Assembly: GCA_024291935.2 (NCBI GenBank)
Contig: CM044320.1
Location: 31,278,001-31,342,000, forward strand
From: Okapia johnstoni
Taxonomy: Eukaryota > Chordata > Mammalia > Artiodactyla > Giraffidae
Length of the DNA stretch: 64,000 nucleotides
Reading direction: 5' to 3'
Shown: positions 21,912 through 34,030 of the stretch, piece by piece
Position numbering within the stretch: position 1 is the first letter of the stretch
Layout of the letters: each line of letters starts with the position of its first letter
Translations under genes and position numbers: made by a program
The notes under the pieces: generated by a model
The model's database searches: none
What the model was told of the DNA's origin: nothing
Seen by the model: the letters and a program-made list of their open reading frames with translations, nothing else

Positions 21912-22108
21912 TAGTTACTGTTAGTCACTCAGTCGTGTCTGACTCTGTGATCCCATGGACTGTGGCCCGCCAGGCTCCTCTGTCCATGGAATTCTCCAGG
22001 CAAGCATAATGAAGTGGGTTGCCATTTCCTCCTCCAGGGCATTTTCCTGACCCAGGGATCGAAACTGAGTCTCCCTCATTGCAGGCAGATTTTTTACCAT
22101 CTGAGTTG
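21912..22108 (-). repeat. Bov-tA SINE
   Basis: From TTAGTCACTCAGTCGTGTCT to TTTTTACCATCTGAG, lacking the last bases of the tRNA head. Confidence 0.9.
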
Positions 22109-22109
22109 A

Positions 22110-22550
22110 TTTATTAAAATATTGTGTTAGCTTTGGGTATACAGTTTCAGATTCTTTTCCATTATAAATTATTTCAAGATACTGAATATAGTTTCTATGC
22201 TGTATAGTAAATCTTTGTTGTTTATTTTATATATGGTAGGGTGTATCTGTTAATCCCATAATCCTAATTTATCCCCCACCTTCCTTTTCCCCTTTGGTAG
22301 CCATAAGTTAGATTTCTATGTCTGTGAGTCAGTTTCTATTTTGTAAATAAGTTGATTTGCATTATTTTTTAGATTCCATATGTAAGTGATACTATATAAA
22401 CTTTGTCTTTCTCTGTCTGACTTACTTCATTTAGCAAGAAAATCTCTAGATTCATCCATGTTGCTGCAAATGACAAGCTTTTGTTCTTTTCATGACTGAG
22501 TAATATTCCATTATATATAGATAGATAGATAGATAGAGCTATATAACCAA

Positions 22551-22590
<40 letters not shown>

Positions 22591-22948
22591 TCAGTTGTTT
22601 CCATGTCTTAGCTATTGTAAATAGTGCTGTTATAAACACTGGGGTGCATATATTTTTTCAAATTATTATTTTTTTTAATCTCTTTTGGATATATGCAGGA
22701 ATGAGGTTGCTGGATCAAATGTAAATCTATTTTCAGTATCTTACGGAAGCTCCATATATTCCCATCAATTGTGTGGGAGAGTTCTCTTCTCTCCACATCC
22801 TCTCCAGAATTTATTATTTGTAGACTCTTTGATGATATATGCATTGAATTTTGTTTGTGTTTGTTTGTTTCTGTTTGCAGAAATCTTTTCAAGCTAGTTG
22901 TGCCTTTCTCAAGGATCATCAGTGAACACTGGCTGACATAATCTGTCT
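22110..22948 (-). repeat. L1 3' region (antisense) with GATA and AT tracts
   Basis: CTGAGTAATATTCCATTATA, TTGCTGCAAATGACAAGCTT and TTCAGTTGTTTCCATGTCTT are reverse-complement L1 ORF2/3' sequence. A GATA run (22517-22537) and an AT run (22551-22582) lie inside. Confidence 0.85.
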
Positions 22949-22960
22949 GCAAAGCCCCTT

Positions 22961-24026
22961 CAGTTCAGTTCAGTTCAGTCACTCAGTCGTGTCTGACTCT
23001 TTGCAACCCCATGGACCGCAGCACACCAGGCTTCGTGTCCATCACCAACTCCTGGAGCTTGCTCAAACTCATGTCCATCGAGTCAGTGATGCCATCCAAC
23101 CATCTTATCCTCTGTCATCCCCTTCTCCTCCTGCCTTCAATCTTTCCCAGCATCAGGGTCTTTTCCAATGAGTCAGTTCTTCACATCAGGTGGCCAAAGT
23201 ATTGGAGATTCATCTTCAGCATCAGTCCTTCCAATGAATGTTCAAGACTGATTTCCTTTAGGATTGATGGGTTGGATCTCCTTGCAGTCCAAGGGACTCT
23301 AAAGAGTCTTCAACACCACAGTTCAAAAGCATCAATTCTTCAGTGCTCAACTTTCTTTATGGTCCAACTCTTTTTTTTTTTTTATGGTCCAACTCTTATA
23401 TACATACATGACTACTGGAAAAACCAAAGCTTTGACTAGATGGACCTTTGTTGGCAAAGTAATATCTCTGCTTTTTAATATGCTGTGTAGGTTGGTCATA
23501 GCTTTTCTTCCAAGGAGTAAGCATCTTTTAATTCCATGGCTGCAGTCACCATCTGGAATTTTTTGGAGTCCAAGAAAATAAAGTCAGCCACTGTTTCCAC
23601 TGTTGCCCCATTTATTTGCCATGAAGTGATGGGACTGGATGCCATGGTCTTCGTGTTTTGAATGTTGAGTTTTAAGCCAGCTTTTTCACTCTCCTCTTTC
23701 ACTTTCATCAAGAGGCTCTTCAGTTCCTCTTCGCTTTCTGCCATAAGGGTGGTGTCATCTGCATATCTGAGGTTATTGATATTTCTCTTGGCAATCTTGA
23801 TTCCAGCTTGTGCTTCATCCTGCCCAGCATTTTGCGTGATGTACTCTGCATGTAAGTTAAATAAACAGAGTGACAACAAATAGCCTTGATGTACTCCTTT
23901 CCCAATTTGGAATCAATCCTTTGTTCCATGTCCACTTCTAGCATACAGATTTCTCAGGAGGCAGGTAAGGTGGTCTGGCATTCCCATTTCTTTAAGAATT
24001 TTCCACAGTTTGTTATGATCCACACA
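22961..24026 (-). mobile_element. BovB LINE, 5'-truncated, with 12-bp target duplication
   Basis: Antisense insertion of 1066 bp between GCAAAGCCCCTT at 22949-22960 and 24027-24038. The minus strand encodes LRYADDTTLMAESEEELKSL and other RT pieces with stops and frameshifts. A TTTATGGTCCAACTC phrase is duplicated around a T run at 23357-23396. Confidence 0.95.
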
Positions 24027-24038
24027 GCAAAGCCCCTT

Positions 24039-25533
24039 AACCCAGCTCATATAAATTGCCAGTCACAACCCGTTCTGCTGAAAGAGGGTGAATCCTTGAG
24101 GCTGCACAGGAAACTCTCCCCCCTTCCCTCAGGACACTCACTGCTCAAAGCTGGTGACAGTATGACCATCTGATGGACTGAGTAGAGGGTGCCCATGTCA
24201 ATCCATGTGAATTCAGTATTAGTACAATTTCACTTTTTCCTAGATGTTAGAGAAAATACAATGATTCTGACACCCTAGTAGTCTCTGTTCACATTCTGGG
24301 TGCACACACCCACTTTAACATCACGGGGCTCGCAGACAGAGTGCAGACCCCTCAGTGGATTCTGCGTGTCCTGAAGTTCTTGCTTTCTCGTCCTTCCTGC
24401 CCTTCCCCTCACTCTCACTGGTTCTTCTCACTTTCCTTGATACACAGAAGGAACCTCTAGGGTGGCAAGTCTCTACACTAGGGTCACCTCGACATACCCT
24501 AAAAAAGGAGTGACAGGTGGACGGAGAAACAGACACCTAAAGATTCCAGGCAGAAAGATTAGAAATTTCATTTTATGTGTGGAAACAATTATGCTTATAA
24601 TTTTGCATTTTACAGAAACAGAACCACATATCAACTTCTGAGAGGGAGAAATTAATCCTAAATAAATGAGGTTTGCTTTTTTAAATACAAGGTATTATAT
24701 CCTGGATTATTTTAGAGAACATTTTGTTTTCCACCAAAAGCACCTGCTCCCTTTTTAAGAGCACAAGTTAATCTACCTTGAGGAAATTAACAGCAGAAAG
24801 AAAAGGCCTTGCTTGAACCATGACCAAGGTAGATGTATTAAGTTTTAGTCATGATTGTTAAGTACTAATTACAGTAGAATCCACAACATACTCCCATTAA
24901 CTACTTTTACTAAATACATAAGTAAATAGGAAAAAATGAGAAGTGGTTGATGATCGACCTAAGCAAAAGATACACAGCAAAGGAAAATTAGGTATTTTGG
25001 AATACAGTGAATGCTTGGAAAAAGTTAATGAAAGTGCTTTTCTTGTGAGTGTAACATATGTTCAAGAAAATACAAAATACTAGCTTCTTTCAGATGTGTC
25101 TCTTTTACTCTAAGATGTGCCTTTCCCTATCAGAACTGTGAACAGGTCACTTATCAGGACCTGCTCTTTGAGATCATTCCAAGTATGCAAGAGAAATGCA
25201 AACAAGTGGAATGTGAGGCTGTCAAGCTTTCTCAAGGTGAAAAGGCCAAGGGCACGCCTTGGATATCTGTCATTTACAGCAGGCTTTTCATAAACCTCAA
25301 ATCCTCCAATTTTAATGTGGAGAGATTAAAAGACAGACATGTGTGTCTGTCACCTGGAAAAACAGTGGCCTACTTTCTTCAATGTTCCTCGCCAGCCCAG
25401 AAGATTCATTAAACAGAGTGAAGGAAGGGAAGAGGCAAGACCTTTCAACAAAAGTTGTCATTGCTTCTGCTGCCTCCGATCTTAAACATGGTCCGAATTC
25501 AGACTATCACTACACATACCAAAACTTCCTGCT
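24039..25533. other. Intronic sequence, nothing firmly recognised
   Basis: Mostly unique AT-rich sequence. The open frame at 25185-25412 has no splice-site frame or family resemblance I recognise. Confidence 0.45.
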
Positions 25534-25649
25534 CCCTTTTCTTATTTCCCGACATGCAACAGGAACCTAGTTCCCCAACCAGGAATCAAACCCACGTCCC
25601 TTGCATTGAACGTGCAAAGTCTTAACCACTGGGCTGCCAGGTAAGTTCT
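25534..25649 (-). repeat. CHR-type SINE with target duplication
   Basis: CCTAGTTCCCCAACCAGGAA to ACCACTGGGCTGCCAGGTAA, flanked by AAAACTTCCTGCT at 25521-25533 and 25650-25662. Confidence 0.9.
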
Positions 25650-25662
25650 AAAACTTCCTGCT

Positions 25663-26584
25663 TCTAATGCCATTCTCCATTCAGAGTGAAAAACAGCAAT
25701 AGGACAAAGAAGTGAAGCCCTGCAGTGGGTTTATGGTGACTTAAGGTTTAATGGCTTTATTGACACAATCATCTGAACTGTCCATTTCTTCGTGCTCTTG
25801 TGGTTTGCTGGGTGATTTGCAGTGAATGAAAGAAAAGCTTTTCTTTTGTAGTGTGGGAGAAGGGCTGTTGTGAGAAGGGAGGTGGGAAAAAGAGAACTAG
25901 CAAGCTGCTTGCTCCTTAGATGCTTTCTTGCAGGCAGAACTTGGGAAAGAAAGAAATAAAGGCTGGGGATCTGAAAGATAATTGTCTTTGGTGCTGTTTT
26001 GGAAATCCTCCTGGGCCCCCAGTTGGGAGATGCTAGTTTAACCTACATTTATTAGAGCTGTTATGACACTTCACCACAGTCTCCTCTCGTCTGGGCAGTG
26101 ACTCCCCTCTCTTTTGGATTTCCAGTGATTAGTGCACCGCCAGGCAACTATGTGAACCTCAAAAAATATTTTCTGAATAAACTGATTGAATGTGTAAATC
26201 CAACAGGTTTTTGTTTAAATTTAAAAAATGATATAATGGACATTAACAAAACTTACTGTGACAATCAAAAAAAAATGGACAAATAAGCTGATATGTTTTA
26301 CACAAACGTGCATATAAGGAGAGAAGGAGAAAAAGTAGAAAACAGATACCTAAGTAAGCTCGATTGTGTTAGGCATCAAAAAATCAAAGATTTTAAAGAG
26401 GCTGTTTGTTAAATCTCCCTGTCATAGATATATTGAACCTTGTAAACCTTTACCTGTTTACAAGATATTTTGCCTACGTCTCCTAACTTCCACACATTTC
26501 TGAATAGAAACGTCCCTTGGCACTTTTTCTGAATCTCACTAAGTCATGAGTTCCGAGTTCATTATAGGATTTTGTATCAACCTC
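25663..26584. other. Intronic sequence, possibly old LTR material
   Basis: 25780-26040 ends with GAAATAAAGGCTGGGGATCT and could be an old LTR. Not assigned. Confidence 0.35.
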
Positions 26585-27180
26585 TAGCTCCCTTATCTAG
26601 GAGATCTGTAACCTTGGGCAAATCACCTAATATCTCTAAACCTCACATTAATTTATTTGTTTATTTATTTTTAACTGGGGGAAAATTGCTTTACAATATT
26701 GTGTTGGTTTCTGCTGTTCAACCACGCAAATCAGTCACAATTATACATAGATCCCCTCCCTCTTCCTCTCCCCCCTTCCCCCAACCCACCCACCTAGATC
26801 ATCACAGAGCGCCAGGCTGGGCTCCCTGTGTTACACAGCAACTTCTCACCAGCCATCTATTTTACACATGACAGCAAAATACACATGTCGATGCTACTTT
26901 CTCCATTTGCCTCACTCTCTCCCTCCCCCACTGTGTCCACAAGTCTGTTCTCTATATCTGAGTCCCCATTCTTTCCCTGCAAATAGGTTCATCAGTACCA
27001 TTTTTCTACATTCCATATATATGCATTAATATATGATATTTGTTTTACTCTTCCTGACTTACTTCACTCTGTATAACAGGCTCTAGTAAACCTCACATTA
27101 ATTTCTGAATCTCAGTTACTTTCCCTACAGAAGTAAAAAGGAAATATGTAAGTTAGAGCATTTTGCAAACTTATGAACAG
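26585..27180 (-). repeat. MIR SINE interrupted by an L1 insertion
   Basis: ACCTTGGGCAAATCACCTAA and CTGAATCTCAGTTACTTTCC are antisense MIR core, separated by the L1 piece at 26655-27086. Confidence 0.75.
26655..27086 (-). mobile_element. L1 3' UTR insertion with 18-bp target duplication
   Basis: Antisense L1 tail (GCTTTACAATATTGTGTTGG ... ACTTCACTCTGTATAACAGG) between identical TAAACCTCACATTAATTT copies at 26637-26654 and 27087-27104. Confidence 0.95.
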
Positions 27181-27234
27181 AATATGTTATAGCTGTTTCT
27201 TTTTTTTCTAACATAAAGTTATCAAGTTTATAGA

Positions 27235-27460
27235 GAGACCCTATAACGCAGTCAGAAGGCAAGCAAGACTCTGGAGTAACTTTGCCAGCCAGATTCAGTG
27301 GCTCTGCAAGCGTGGTCTAGTTGCTTAACCTTTCTGTGTCTCAGTTTTTCCACTTGTGAAATGCTAATAAATAGAGTTTTCATGAGGACTAAATGAGGTA
27401 ATTCACGTAAGGCCGGTGTCGGCACGCAGTAAGCCCTCACTGTTTGTTATAATTATTGTG
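27235..27460 (-). repeat. MIR SINE (antisense)
   Basis: CTAGTTGCTTAACCTTTCTG, GTGTCTCAGTTTTTCCACTT and TGAGGACTAAATGAGGTAAT are MIR core in reverse. Confidence 0.8.
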
Positions 27461-27464
27461 GTGA

Positions 27465-28190
27465 CAACTCATATTGAATCTTCGTATTTGAGAAAATTTG
27501 GCCTCTGTGAAACTGGAATTATTTCTAATTTTAGAGAGATGAAAGGAACCACAGGACTTTCACCTTGCTACAAATAGACCCTGTGGTCTTCACTCAGTCC
27601 TGCTGTTTGGCTGAGAAGTGGTAGCTTCACCTCAAATGACCCTTAAATCCTCTTGGCAAACTGACCACCCTAAGTGGTCAGCACTTCTATCATTGTACTA
27701 AGAGGTCCACTGGCTTTCTAGCCTTCCCTCAGATTACTGGAGCAGCATAGAGAAAACCAGTTTTCCATTAATACTTCAATGCTTGGATTTGGTGCAATTC
27801 TCAAGTAAATTAAAACTTGCTTCTAAAAGTCTGGCTAATTTTTTTCTCTGCTTTTAAAAATTGGTATGGAAGCTCTTTCACACTAATGATGACAGTATAC
27901 ATTTTTCCCACTAAAGGAAGTCCAATATATGATAGTCTCAATTTACAAAACAGATATATTATAGGCTTTCTACAATGCAAAATTTTACCACCAATGGCTT
28001 TTAAGTAGCAATTTACTGTGTGCATTTGAGTATGATTAGTTTACAAAATATAAGTGGATGTTATAACTTTATAATAATGCACCCATCTACTGTATAAAAA
28101 TAGGCTCAACAGTAAAGAATTGCACTTCTCCTACCACGCTCCTTTCTGCCATAGAAAAAGATGGTTTTAAAAGTGTGAGCACGTGTATTT
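27465..28190. other. Intronic sequence, nothing recognised
   Basis: No element or exon signal recognised. Confidence 0.45.
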
Positions 28191-28194
28191 TGTA

Positions 28195-30180
28195 CTTACG
28201 TATTTTTAAAATTGAGGTATAATTGACATACAGCATATTAGCTTCAAGTGTATAACATAATGATTCTATATTTGCATATAGTGTGAAATGATCATCCAGT
28301 CTACTTAACATCTGTCACCATACAGAGTTACAGAATTTTTTTTCTTGTGATGAGAACTTTCAAGATCTGCTCTCCTAGCAACTTTCAGCTATGCAGTACA
28401 GCGTTGTTAACCACAGCCATCATGCTGTACATTATAATCTCAGTTAGTTTTATACCTGGACGATTGTACCTCTTGACTCACTTTACCCATTTTGCCCAGC
28501 CGCCAACCCCATCTCTGGCAACTACCAATCTGTTCTCTGTATCTATGAGCTTGGTTTTATTTCTTTCTTTCTTTGTTTTTAGATTCTATATATATAAGTG
28601 AGATTATACAGTATGTCTTTCACTGTCTGACTCAATTTTACATAGCATAATGCCTTCAAGGTCCACCCATGTTGTTGCAAATGGCAAGATTTTTTTTTTC
28701 TTTTGGCTGAATAATATTCCATTGCATATATATCTGTACATACTACAATTTCTTTATCCGTTCTGCTGATGGACACTTAGGGTGCTTCCATGTCTTGGCT
28801 ATTGTAAAGTGCCAGGAGCCAGCTCACGAGATCCCACCCATGGCAAGGTCATGAGGAGAAGGACTGATCAAGCAAGGCTTCTCAGGCCTCGGGGATTCTC
28901 GGAAGGCTGCCTCAGCGCTCACCATAAAGATGATATCTGTCTTTCTGATGTTTGCTATAATAAACCTCTTCTTATTTTCTGTGACTTTGGCAAAAGGCTT
29001 TTCCTGATTCTCTTCTAAAATAGATCAATCTAAAACCTTAATCAACAAGGCCCCCGAACAGTGGCACCCTATTAGATTATCTAGGATATAGAGTATTTTA
29101 ATCTAAACTTCCCTTGCTAGCATTTTAGTCTGTTTAACAAGTGTGCCTGTGCCTTTGGAGCTAATGTGCATGACTGCTCCTTAACAATAAAACAGTATTG
29201 AGAGCCTCCGCACAGAAAGCCCCAATGGGCACAGAACCCTTCGTAGGAAAAAAGGCTTATTAGGAAATATAAGAAATATTGCTTTATGAAACTGTTACTT
29301 AGTATATATTTACTCACTATGTTTTTGCTCTTAACTTATTTAGCCTATATAATGAAAGCATAATAGTTAGAGATTTATATAAATAGAAGTTTAGCTTTAA
29401 TACAAATAATAAGATAATTGTTGATTTAACTGATGATTCTTACTTAGAGCTGACCTTCAGCTTGCTGTTCTATGACTTTATGGAACCACATTCTTTTCTG
29501 TTAAGCTCAAGGTGTAGGATAGATTTCCGAAAACAGATTTTACCTTGAAACTTTCTGTTGATGAATTTTTTTCTGCTGTGCCTGATACAAAAGTGTTCTG
29601 GCTGATCAACCCTTATCAATAAAGAGTCACAAGATGTTAGCAGGCCCCCAGGCCAGATGATGTAAACAAAATGAACTAAGATATGCAAACTATGTCGGTG
29701 AGGGTCAACACTGCTGACTCGTTAAACTGATCTGGTGTGACTCTACACTTTACATTTGTTTCTATGTACCACTAAAAATATAAAAGCTGTCTTGAAAACA
29801 ATAAAGTCAGGAGACACTTGGAAACGCTGTGTCTTCTCATCCTTTCACCGATGCCGTCCAGCCTGAGGGAACCCCTAGACCAGCTGGAGCAGGACTCCGG
29901 CAGTAAAGAGTGCTGCAGTGAACATAGGGGTACATAAATCTTTTCGAGTTAGTGTTTTCATTTTTTTCAGATAAATATCCAGAAGTAGAATTGCTGGATC
30001 ATATTGTAGTCCTATTTTTTAATTTTTTTAAGGAGCCTCCATAAACTTTTCCCTAGTCATTGCACTGATTTGCATTCCAACCAACGGTTCATGAGGGTTC
30101 CCTTTCTCCACATTCTCACCAACACTTGTTAGTTGATGTCTTTTTGATAATAGCCCTTCTGAAAGGTGTGAGGTGATACC
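28195..30180 (-). repeat. L1 (antisense) split by an LTR insertion
   Basis: Left part 28195-28809 (AATTGAGGTATAATTGACAT ... CCATGTCTTGGCTATTG) and right part 29909-30180 (AGTGCTGCAGTGAACATAGG ... CTGAAAGGTGTGAGGTGATA) join into continuous reverse-complement L1 sequence once the LTR is removed. Confidence 0.93.
28810..29902 (+). mobile_element. ERVK-type solo LTR (1093 bp), BTLTR1-like, 6-bp target duplication
   Basis: Starts TGCCAGGAGCCAGCTCACGA and ends GCAGGACTCCGGCA, flanked by GTAAAG at 28804-28809 and 29903-29908. It carries an AATAAA signal near its end (AAAACAATAAAGTCAGGAG). The 6-bp duplication and TG...CA ends suit class II elements, and the sequence resembles the ruminant family I know as BTLTR1. 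No retroviral genes adjoin it. Confidence 0.92.
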
Positions 30181-30425
30181 GTTACATGGGATATCATTCT
30201 CCCAACCATGTATAGAGTGAGTTGAAGCAGGAGGAACTGAAAGAGGGGAGCCCTTTGGGGAGTGTATTCCACCACCTGGGGCCTAACCCAGAAAAAAGGT
30301 ACAATGAATGGTAGAAATTCTGGAGTCTGCAGAACGAGAACTGACTGGATGGCAGACCAGGGAGGAAGAAAAACAGTTTTCACTCTAAAGTCCATCATGT
30401 TTTATTTCCCCATCATGTTTTATTT

Positions 30426-30573
30426 ATTTCTTTATTTATTTTTTGACATAATTTTTCTTTTCCTGGCTGCTCCATGCAGCTTGAAGGATCTTAGTTCCCT
30501 GACAAGGGACTGAACCCACATCTTTGGCAGTGAAAGCTTGGAGTCCTAACCACTGGACCATCAGGGAATTCCC
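30426..30573 (-). repeat. CHR-type SINE
   Basis: CTTAGTTCCCTGACAAGGGA to CCACTGGACCATCAGGGAAT. CCCCATCATGTTTTA upstream and CCCCTACCACGTTTTA downstream look like diverged target copies. Confidence 0.85.
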
Positions 30574-30574
30574 C

Positions 30575-31001
30575 TACCACGTTTTAAACACAAAGCATTA
30601 AGGAACAGTTCTCAAGGACGGATGTTCAATATGGGACTGTTCTCAATCTGGAGTTAAAGAACCAAGAGCCAATACTGTTCTGGAATCCTGCCTTTAATGA
30701 GTGTGATTTGTGTTTTTCCCGAAAATCAGCTTTCATGCAGTGTGGTGGGTGCTTGTGGTGTTGAGGCATGTCACATACCAGCTGGGATGCATTCTCTGTG
30801 GTTCGCTCTCTTGATCATAAGAGATATCACACACCTTGGAGGTCTCCAGATGACTTAATAAGACATTCAGCAGCATTTCCTTCACTTCAAGGCAACCAAA
30901 GCACAAACTCTGTAACAGCTGTAGTTGTAGAGGGAGTGAAGATTGATGATGTATCCTTAGTACATTTTGTTTTCATGGTTTCCATTAGTCACAACTTAGT
31001 C
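30575..31001. other. Intronic sequence, nothing recognised
   Basis: No element or exon signal recognised. Confidence 0.45.
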
Positions 31002-31009
31002 AACTGTAA

Positions 31010-31232
31010 GCAGCTTCCCAGGTAGCTCAGTGGTGAAAGAATCTGCCTGCAATGCAGGACACATGGGGACACAGGTTCGATCTCTGAGTCTGGAAGATCC
31101 CCTGGAGGAGGAAATGGCAACTCCAGTATTTCTGCCTGGAAAATCCCATGGACAGAGCAGCCTGGTGGGATACAGTTCAAGAGGTCGCAAAGAGTGAGAC
31201 ATGACTGAGTGACTGAGCACGCATGCACAATA
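31010..31232 (+). repeat. Bov-tA SINE with target duplication
   Basis: CAGCTTCCCAGGTAGCTCAG to GACTGAGTGACTGAGCACGC between AACTGTAA at 31002-31009 and 31233-31240. Confidence 0.93.
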
Positions 31233-31387
31233 AACTGTAAAGTTCTTCTCTAAATCCATTCCACGCCCCTTCCTCACTTCTGCAACTTTCTATTGTTAGA
31301 ATCCACAATGCGTGCTCACGCTGCAGATTGCCAGGTGCACATCAAAAGAAAGCATGAGAAAAGCAGAAAGAATAGGAAAGAAAAATT

Positions 31388-31740
31388 GTCTTAGTTCATT
31401 TGGGTTGCTGTAACAAAGCAACAAAACACAGCCTGGGCAGTTAATAAACCACAAACATTTATTTCTCACAGTTCTGGAGACAGGAATTCCAGGGTCATGG
31501 TACCAACATGGCCGGTGAGGGCCTTCTTTGGGGATGTAGACTTTTTGTCCTGTTCCATGTGGCAGAAGGAGCAAGGGATCTGTCTGTATCTTTTCCAAAG
31601 TACTAATTCCAAGTGTGAGAGTTCCATCCCCTTCCAAAGGACACACTTGTTAATACTATCACCTTTAGGAGTTAGGATTCAACATGTGAATGCTTGGAGG
31701 GCGGGGAGTGGTTGGGGGAAGACACATTCAGATCATAAAA
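31388..31740 (+). repeat. Ancient interspersed repeat, class not assigned
   Basis: GGTTGCTGTAACAAAGCAAC, TTATTTCTCACAGTTCTGGA and GTTAGGATTCAACATGTGAA form a pattern widespread in mammals. A related element is at 40375-41180. Confidence 0.55.
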
Positions 31741-31984
31741 AACCCTCAAATTATTTCATAGTTGTTAGGTGATGAAACACACCCACCCACATACATACAT
31801 TTTAGTGAAAGAAGCAGGTGTCCTTATAAGCTGGCATGTGAACTTGTTGTTCTCATCAAATGAGTCATCAAAGATTTGAGAGTTAATTTACGTGAGTGGA
31901 TGTGTCAGTGTTACTTTGACAAAAAGACATGAGCACACACAAAACACAAGATGTTCCTTACATAAACAATGAACATACTGCATA

Positions 31985-32805
31985 ATAACAACCACCCTCT
32001 ATCAGATACATCCTACATCACACCCTTAATTCCACTCATGTTTCATACAACAACACTATAAGGTAGATATTATTGTTATTATAAATTCCATTTTACAGAT
32101 GAGAAAATTGGAAACTGTGCGATGATTAGCTAGGATGATGTGCAGACTCAGTGCTCACAGCTGTGATTTATTACAGGATGAAAAAAGACCAAAGGCAGAG
32201 CAGCAAAGGGAAAAGGCACAGAGGACAAAGCCCAGAGAAAACCAGGCACAAGCTTCCAAGGGTCCTCTCTCAGCAGAGTCACACAAGATGCACTTCATTC
32301 CACCAACAACACGTTGCAACAACCTGTGTGAAATTTATCCACCAGGGAAGCTCATCAGAGACACAGTGCCAAAGGTTTTTACTGGGGGCTGGCCATATAG
32401 GCACCCTCTACCAGCATAACAAATTTCAGACTCTTAGAAATAGATGTTTGGCAGAAAACACATTGCTTGTACAAATAGTTTGGGCACAGTGACCCACTTA
32501 TCTTATCTGGGAATTGTGATAAGTCTCTGAAAATTCAAGTTCCCAGACACCAGAAAAGGGCCAGCCTTGCCAGCAGATCTTTCCAAGATGAGCCATCTCA
32601 GGCTTATTTTGTTAATGCTTTTTGACTTGACCAATTGTAGAGAGGTTGTCACTGAGGACAAAGGGCATGAAGCATCCAAGTAAAGTTCTCATGTTCACTT
32701 TAGAGATAACCAAACTGCATCTCAGGAAGGTTGACTGCCTTGATCAAAGTCACATCTATAAAAAGGCAGTGCTGGTACCAGAATCCAGGTCTTCAGACCA
32801 CACAG
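31985..32805 (+). repeat. MIR-like segments flanking an LTR
   Basis: ACTATAAGGTAGATATTATT ... CATTTTACAGATGAGAAAAT (31990-32115) and CATCTCAGGAAGGTTGACTG ... TACCAGAATCCAGGTCTTCA (32700-32800) are MIR-like and lie on either side of the LTR at 32125-32690. Confidence 0.6.
32125..32690 (-). mobile_element. Old LTR (antisense)
   Basis: CAGCTGTGATTTATTACAGG contains a reversed AATAAA. AAAACCAGGCACAAGCTTCC, CCACCAGGGAAGCTCATCAG and CAGACACCAGAAAAGGGCCA match a mammal-wide LTR type I recognise but cannot name. Confidence 0.6.
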
Positions 32806-32817
32806 AGCTGTCATTTA

Positions 32818-33231
32818 GTCAATAAGGTGTGTCCGACTCTTTGTGACCCCGTGGACTGGAGCACACCAGGCATCCCTGTCCTTCACTATCTCCTGGAGTT
32901 TGCTCAAACTCATGTCCATTGAGTCAGTGATGCTATTCAACCATCTCATCCACTGTCGCTCCCTTCTCCTTCTGCCCTCAATCTTTCCCAGCATCAGAGT
33001 CTTTTCCAGTGAGTTGGCTCTTCGCATCAGATGGCCAAAGTATCAGAGTTTCAACTTTAGCATCAGTCCTTCCAGTAAATATTTAAGGTTGATTCCTTTA
33101 GGATTCACTGGTTTGATCTCCTTGCTGTGCAAGGGACTCAAAAGAGTCTTCTCCAGCACCACAGTTCAAAAGCATCAGCATTCAGCCTTGTTTTTGGTCC
33201 AACTCTCACGTCCATACATGACTACTGGAAA
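32818..33231 (-). repeat. BovB 3' fragment
   Basis: Antisense: GTGTGTCCGACTCTTTGTGA to CGTCCATACATGACTACTGG. Confidence 0.9.
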
Positions 33232-33500
33232 CCTGACTGGTAAGAAAGTAGAAAGCAGTCTGTGTAGCCCATGCCCACCTCTGCAATTACTTGGAATCCC
33301 AATCAATTTGTTTAATTTTTACTCATTCACTGTTAGATTTTATTACAAAACAAACACAAAAATGCAAGTTGATTTTGCACAGGTGGCTTTTTGGTCTACA
33401 TGTTAGCATGATTATTTTCAATCAGCTATATTGTAACTTACTGTCTCATTTCCTCCCTTTCCTAGACTGGGGAAATTGCCCTAATTTATTAAAAAATATT

Positions 33501-33683
33501 CAGTTCAGCTCAGTCGCTCAGTTGTGTCCGACTCTTTGCTACCCCATGGACTGCAGCACACCAGGCCTCCCTGTGCATCACCAACTCACGGAGTTGACTC
33601 AAACTCATGTCCATTGAGTCAGTGATGCCATCCAACCATCTCATCCTCTGTCGTCCCCTTATCCTCCTGCCTTCAATCCCACC
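33501..33683 (-). repeat. Short BovB/ART2A 3' insertion with 11-bp target duplication
   Basis: CAGTTCAGCTCAGTCGCTCA to CTGCCTTCAATCCCACC between TAAAAAATATT at 33490-33500 and 33684-33694. Confidence 0.93.
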
Positions 33684-33906
33684 TAAAAAATATTGCAATT
33701 CTTAATAACTTAAAATAACAATGAGAGAGGAGGGAGAGAAAAGGAAAGCTCCATCACAAAAGAATGCTAGCTAACGCATGCTGAGAGTGATAGAATTAGA
33801 TCATTCAAGGAATGCTAAAGTCATCAGATAAAAGTGACTGGAGAATGAGATATTCACAGTCTCAAAGAATCAGGTCACAGATTAAATATGAATTAAAAAG
33901 GAAGAG

Positions 33907-34030
33907 GGAATTCCCTGATGGTCCAGTGGTTTAGGACCCAGTGCTTTCACTGTTGTGGCCTGGGTTCAATCCCCGGTTGGGCAACTGAGATCCTGCAAGC
34001 TGTGTAGCACAGCCAAAAAAAAAAAGAAGA
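33907..34030 (+). repeat. CHR-type SINE with A-rich tail
   Basis: GGAATTCCCTGATGGTCCAG, TGGGTTCAATCCCCGGTTGG, then AGCCAAAAAAAAAAAG. Confidence 0.9.
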
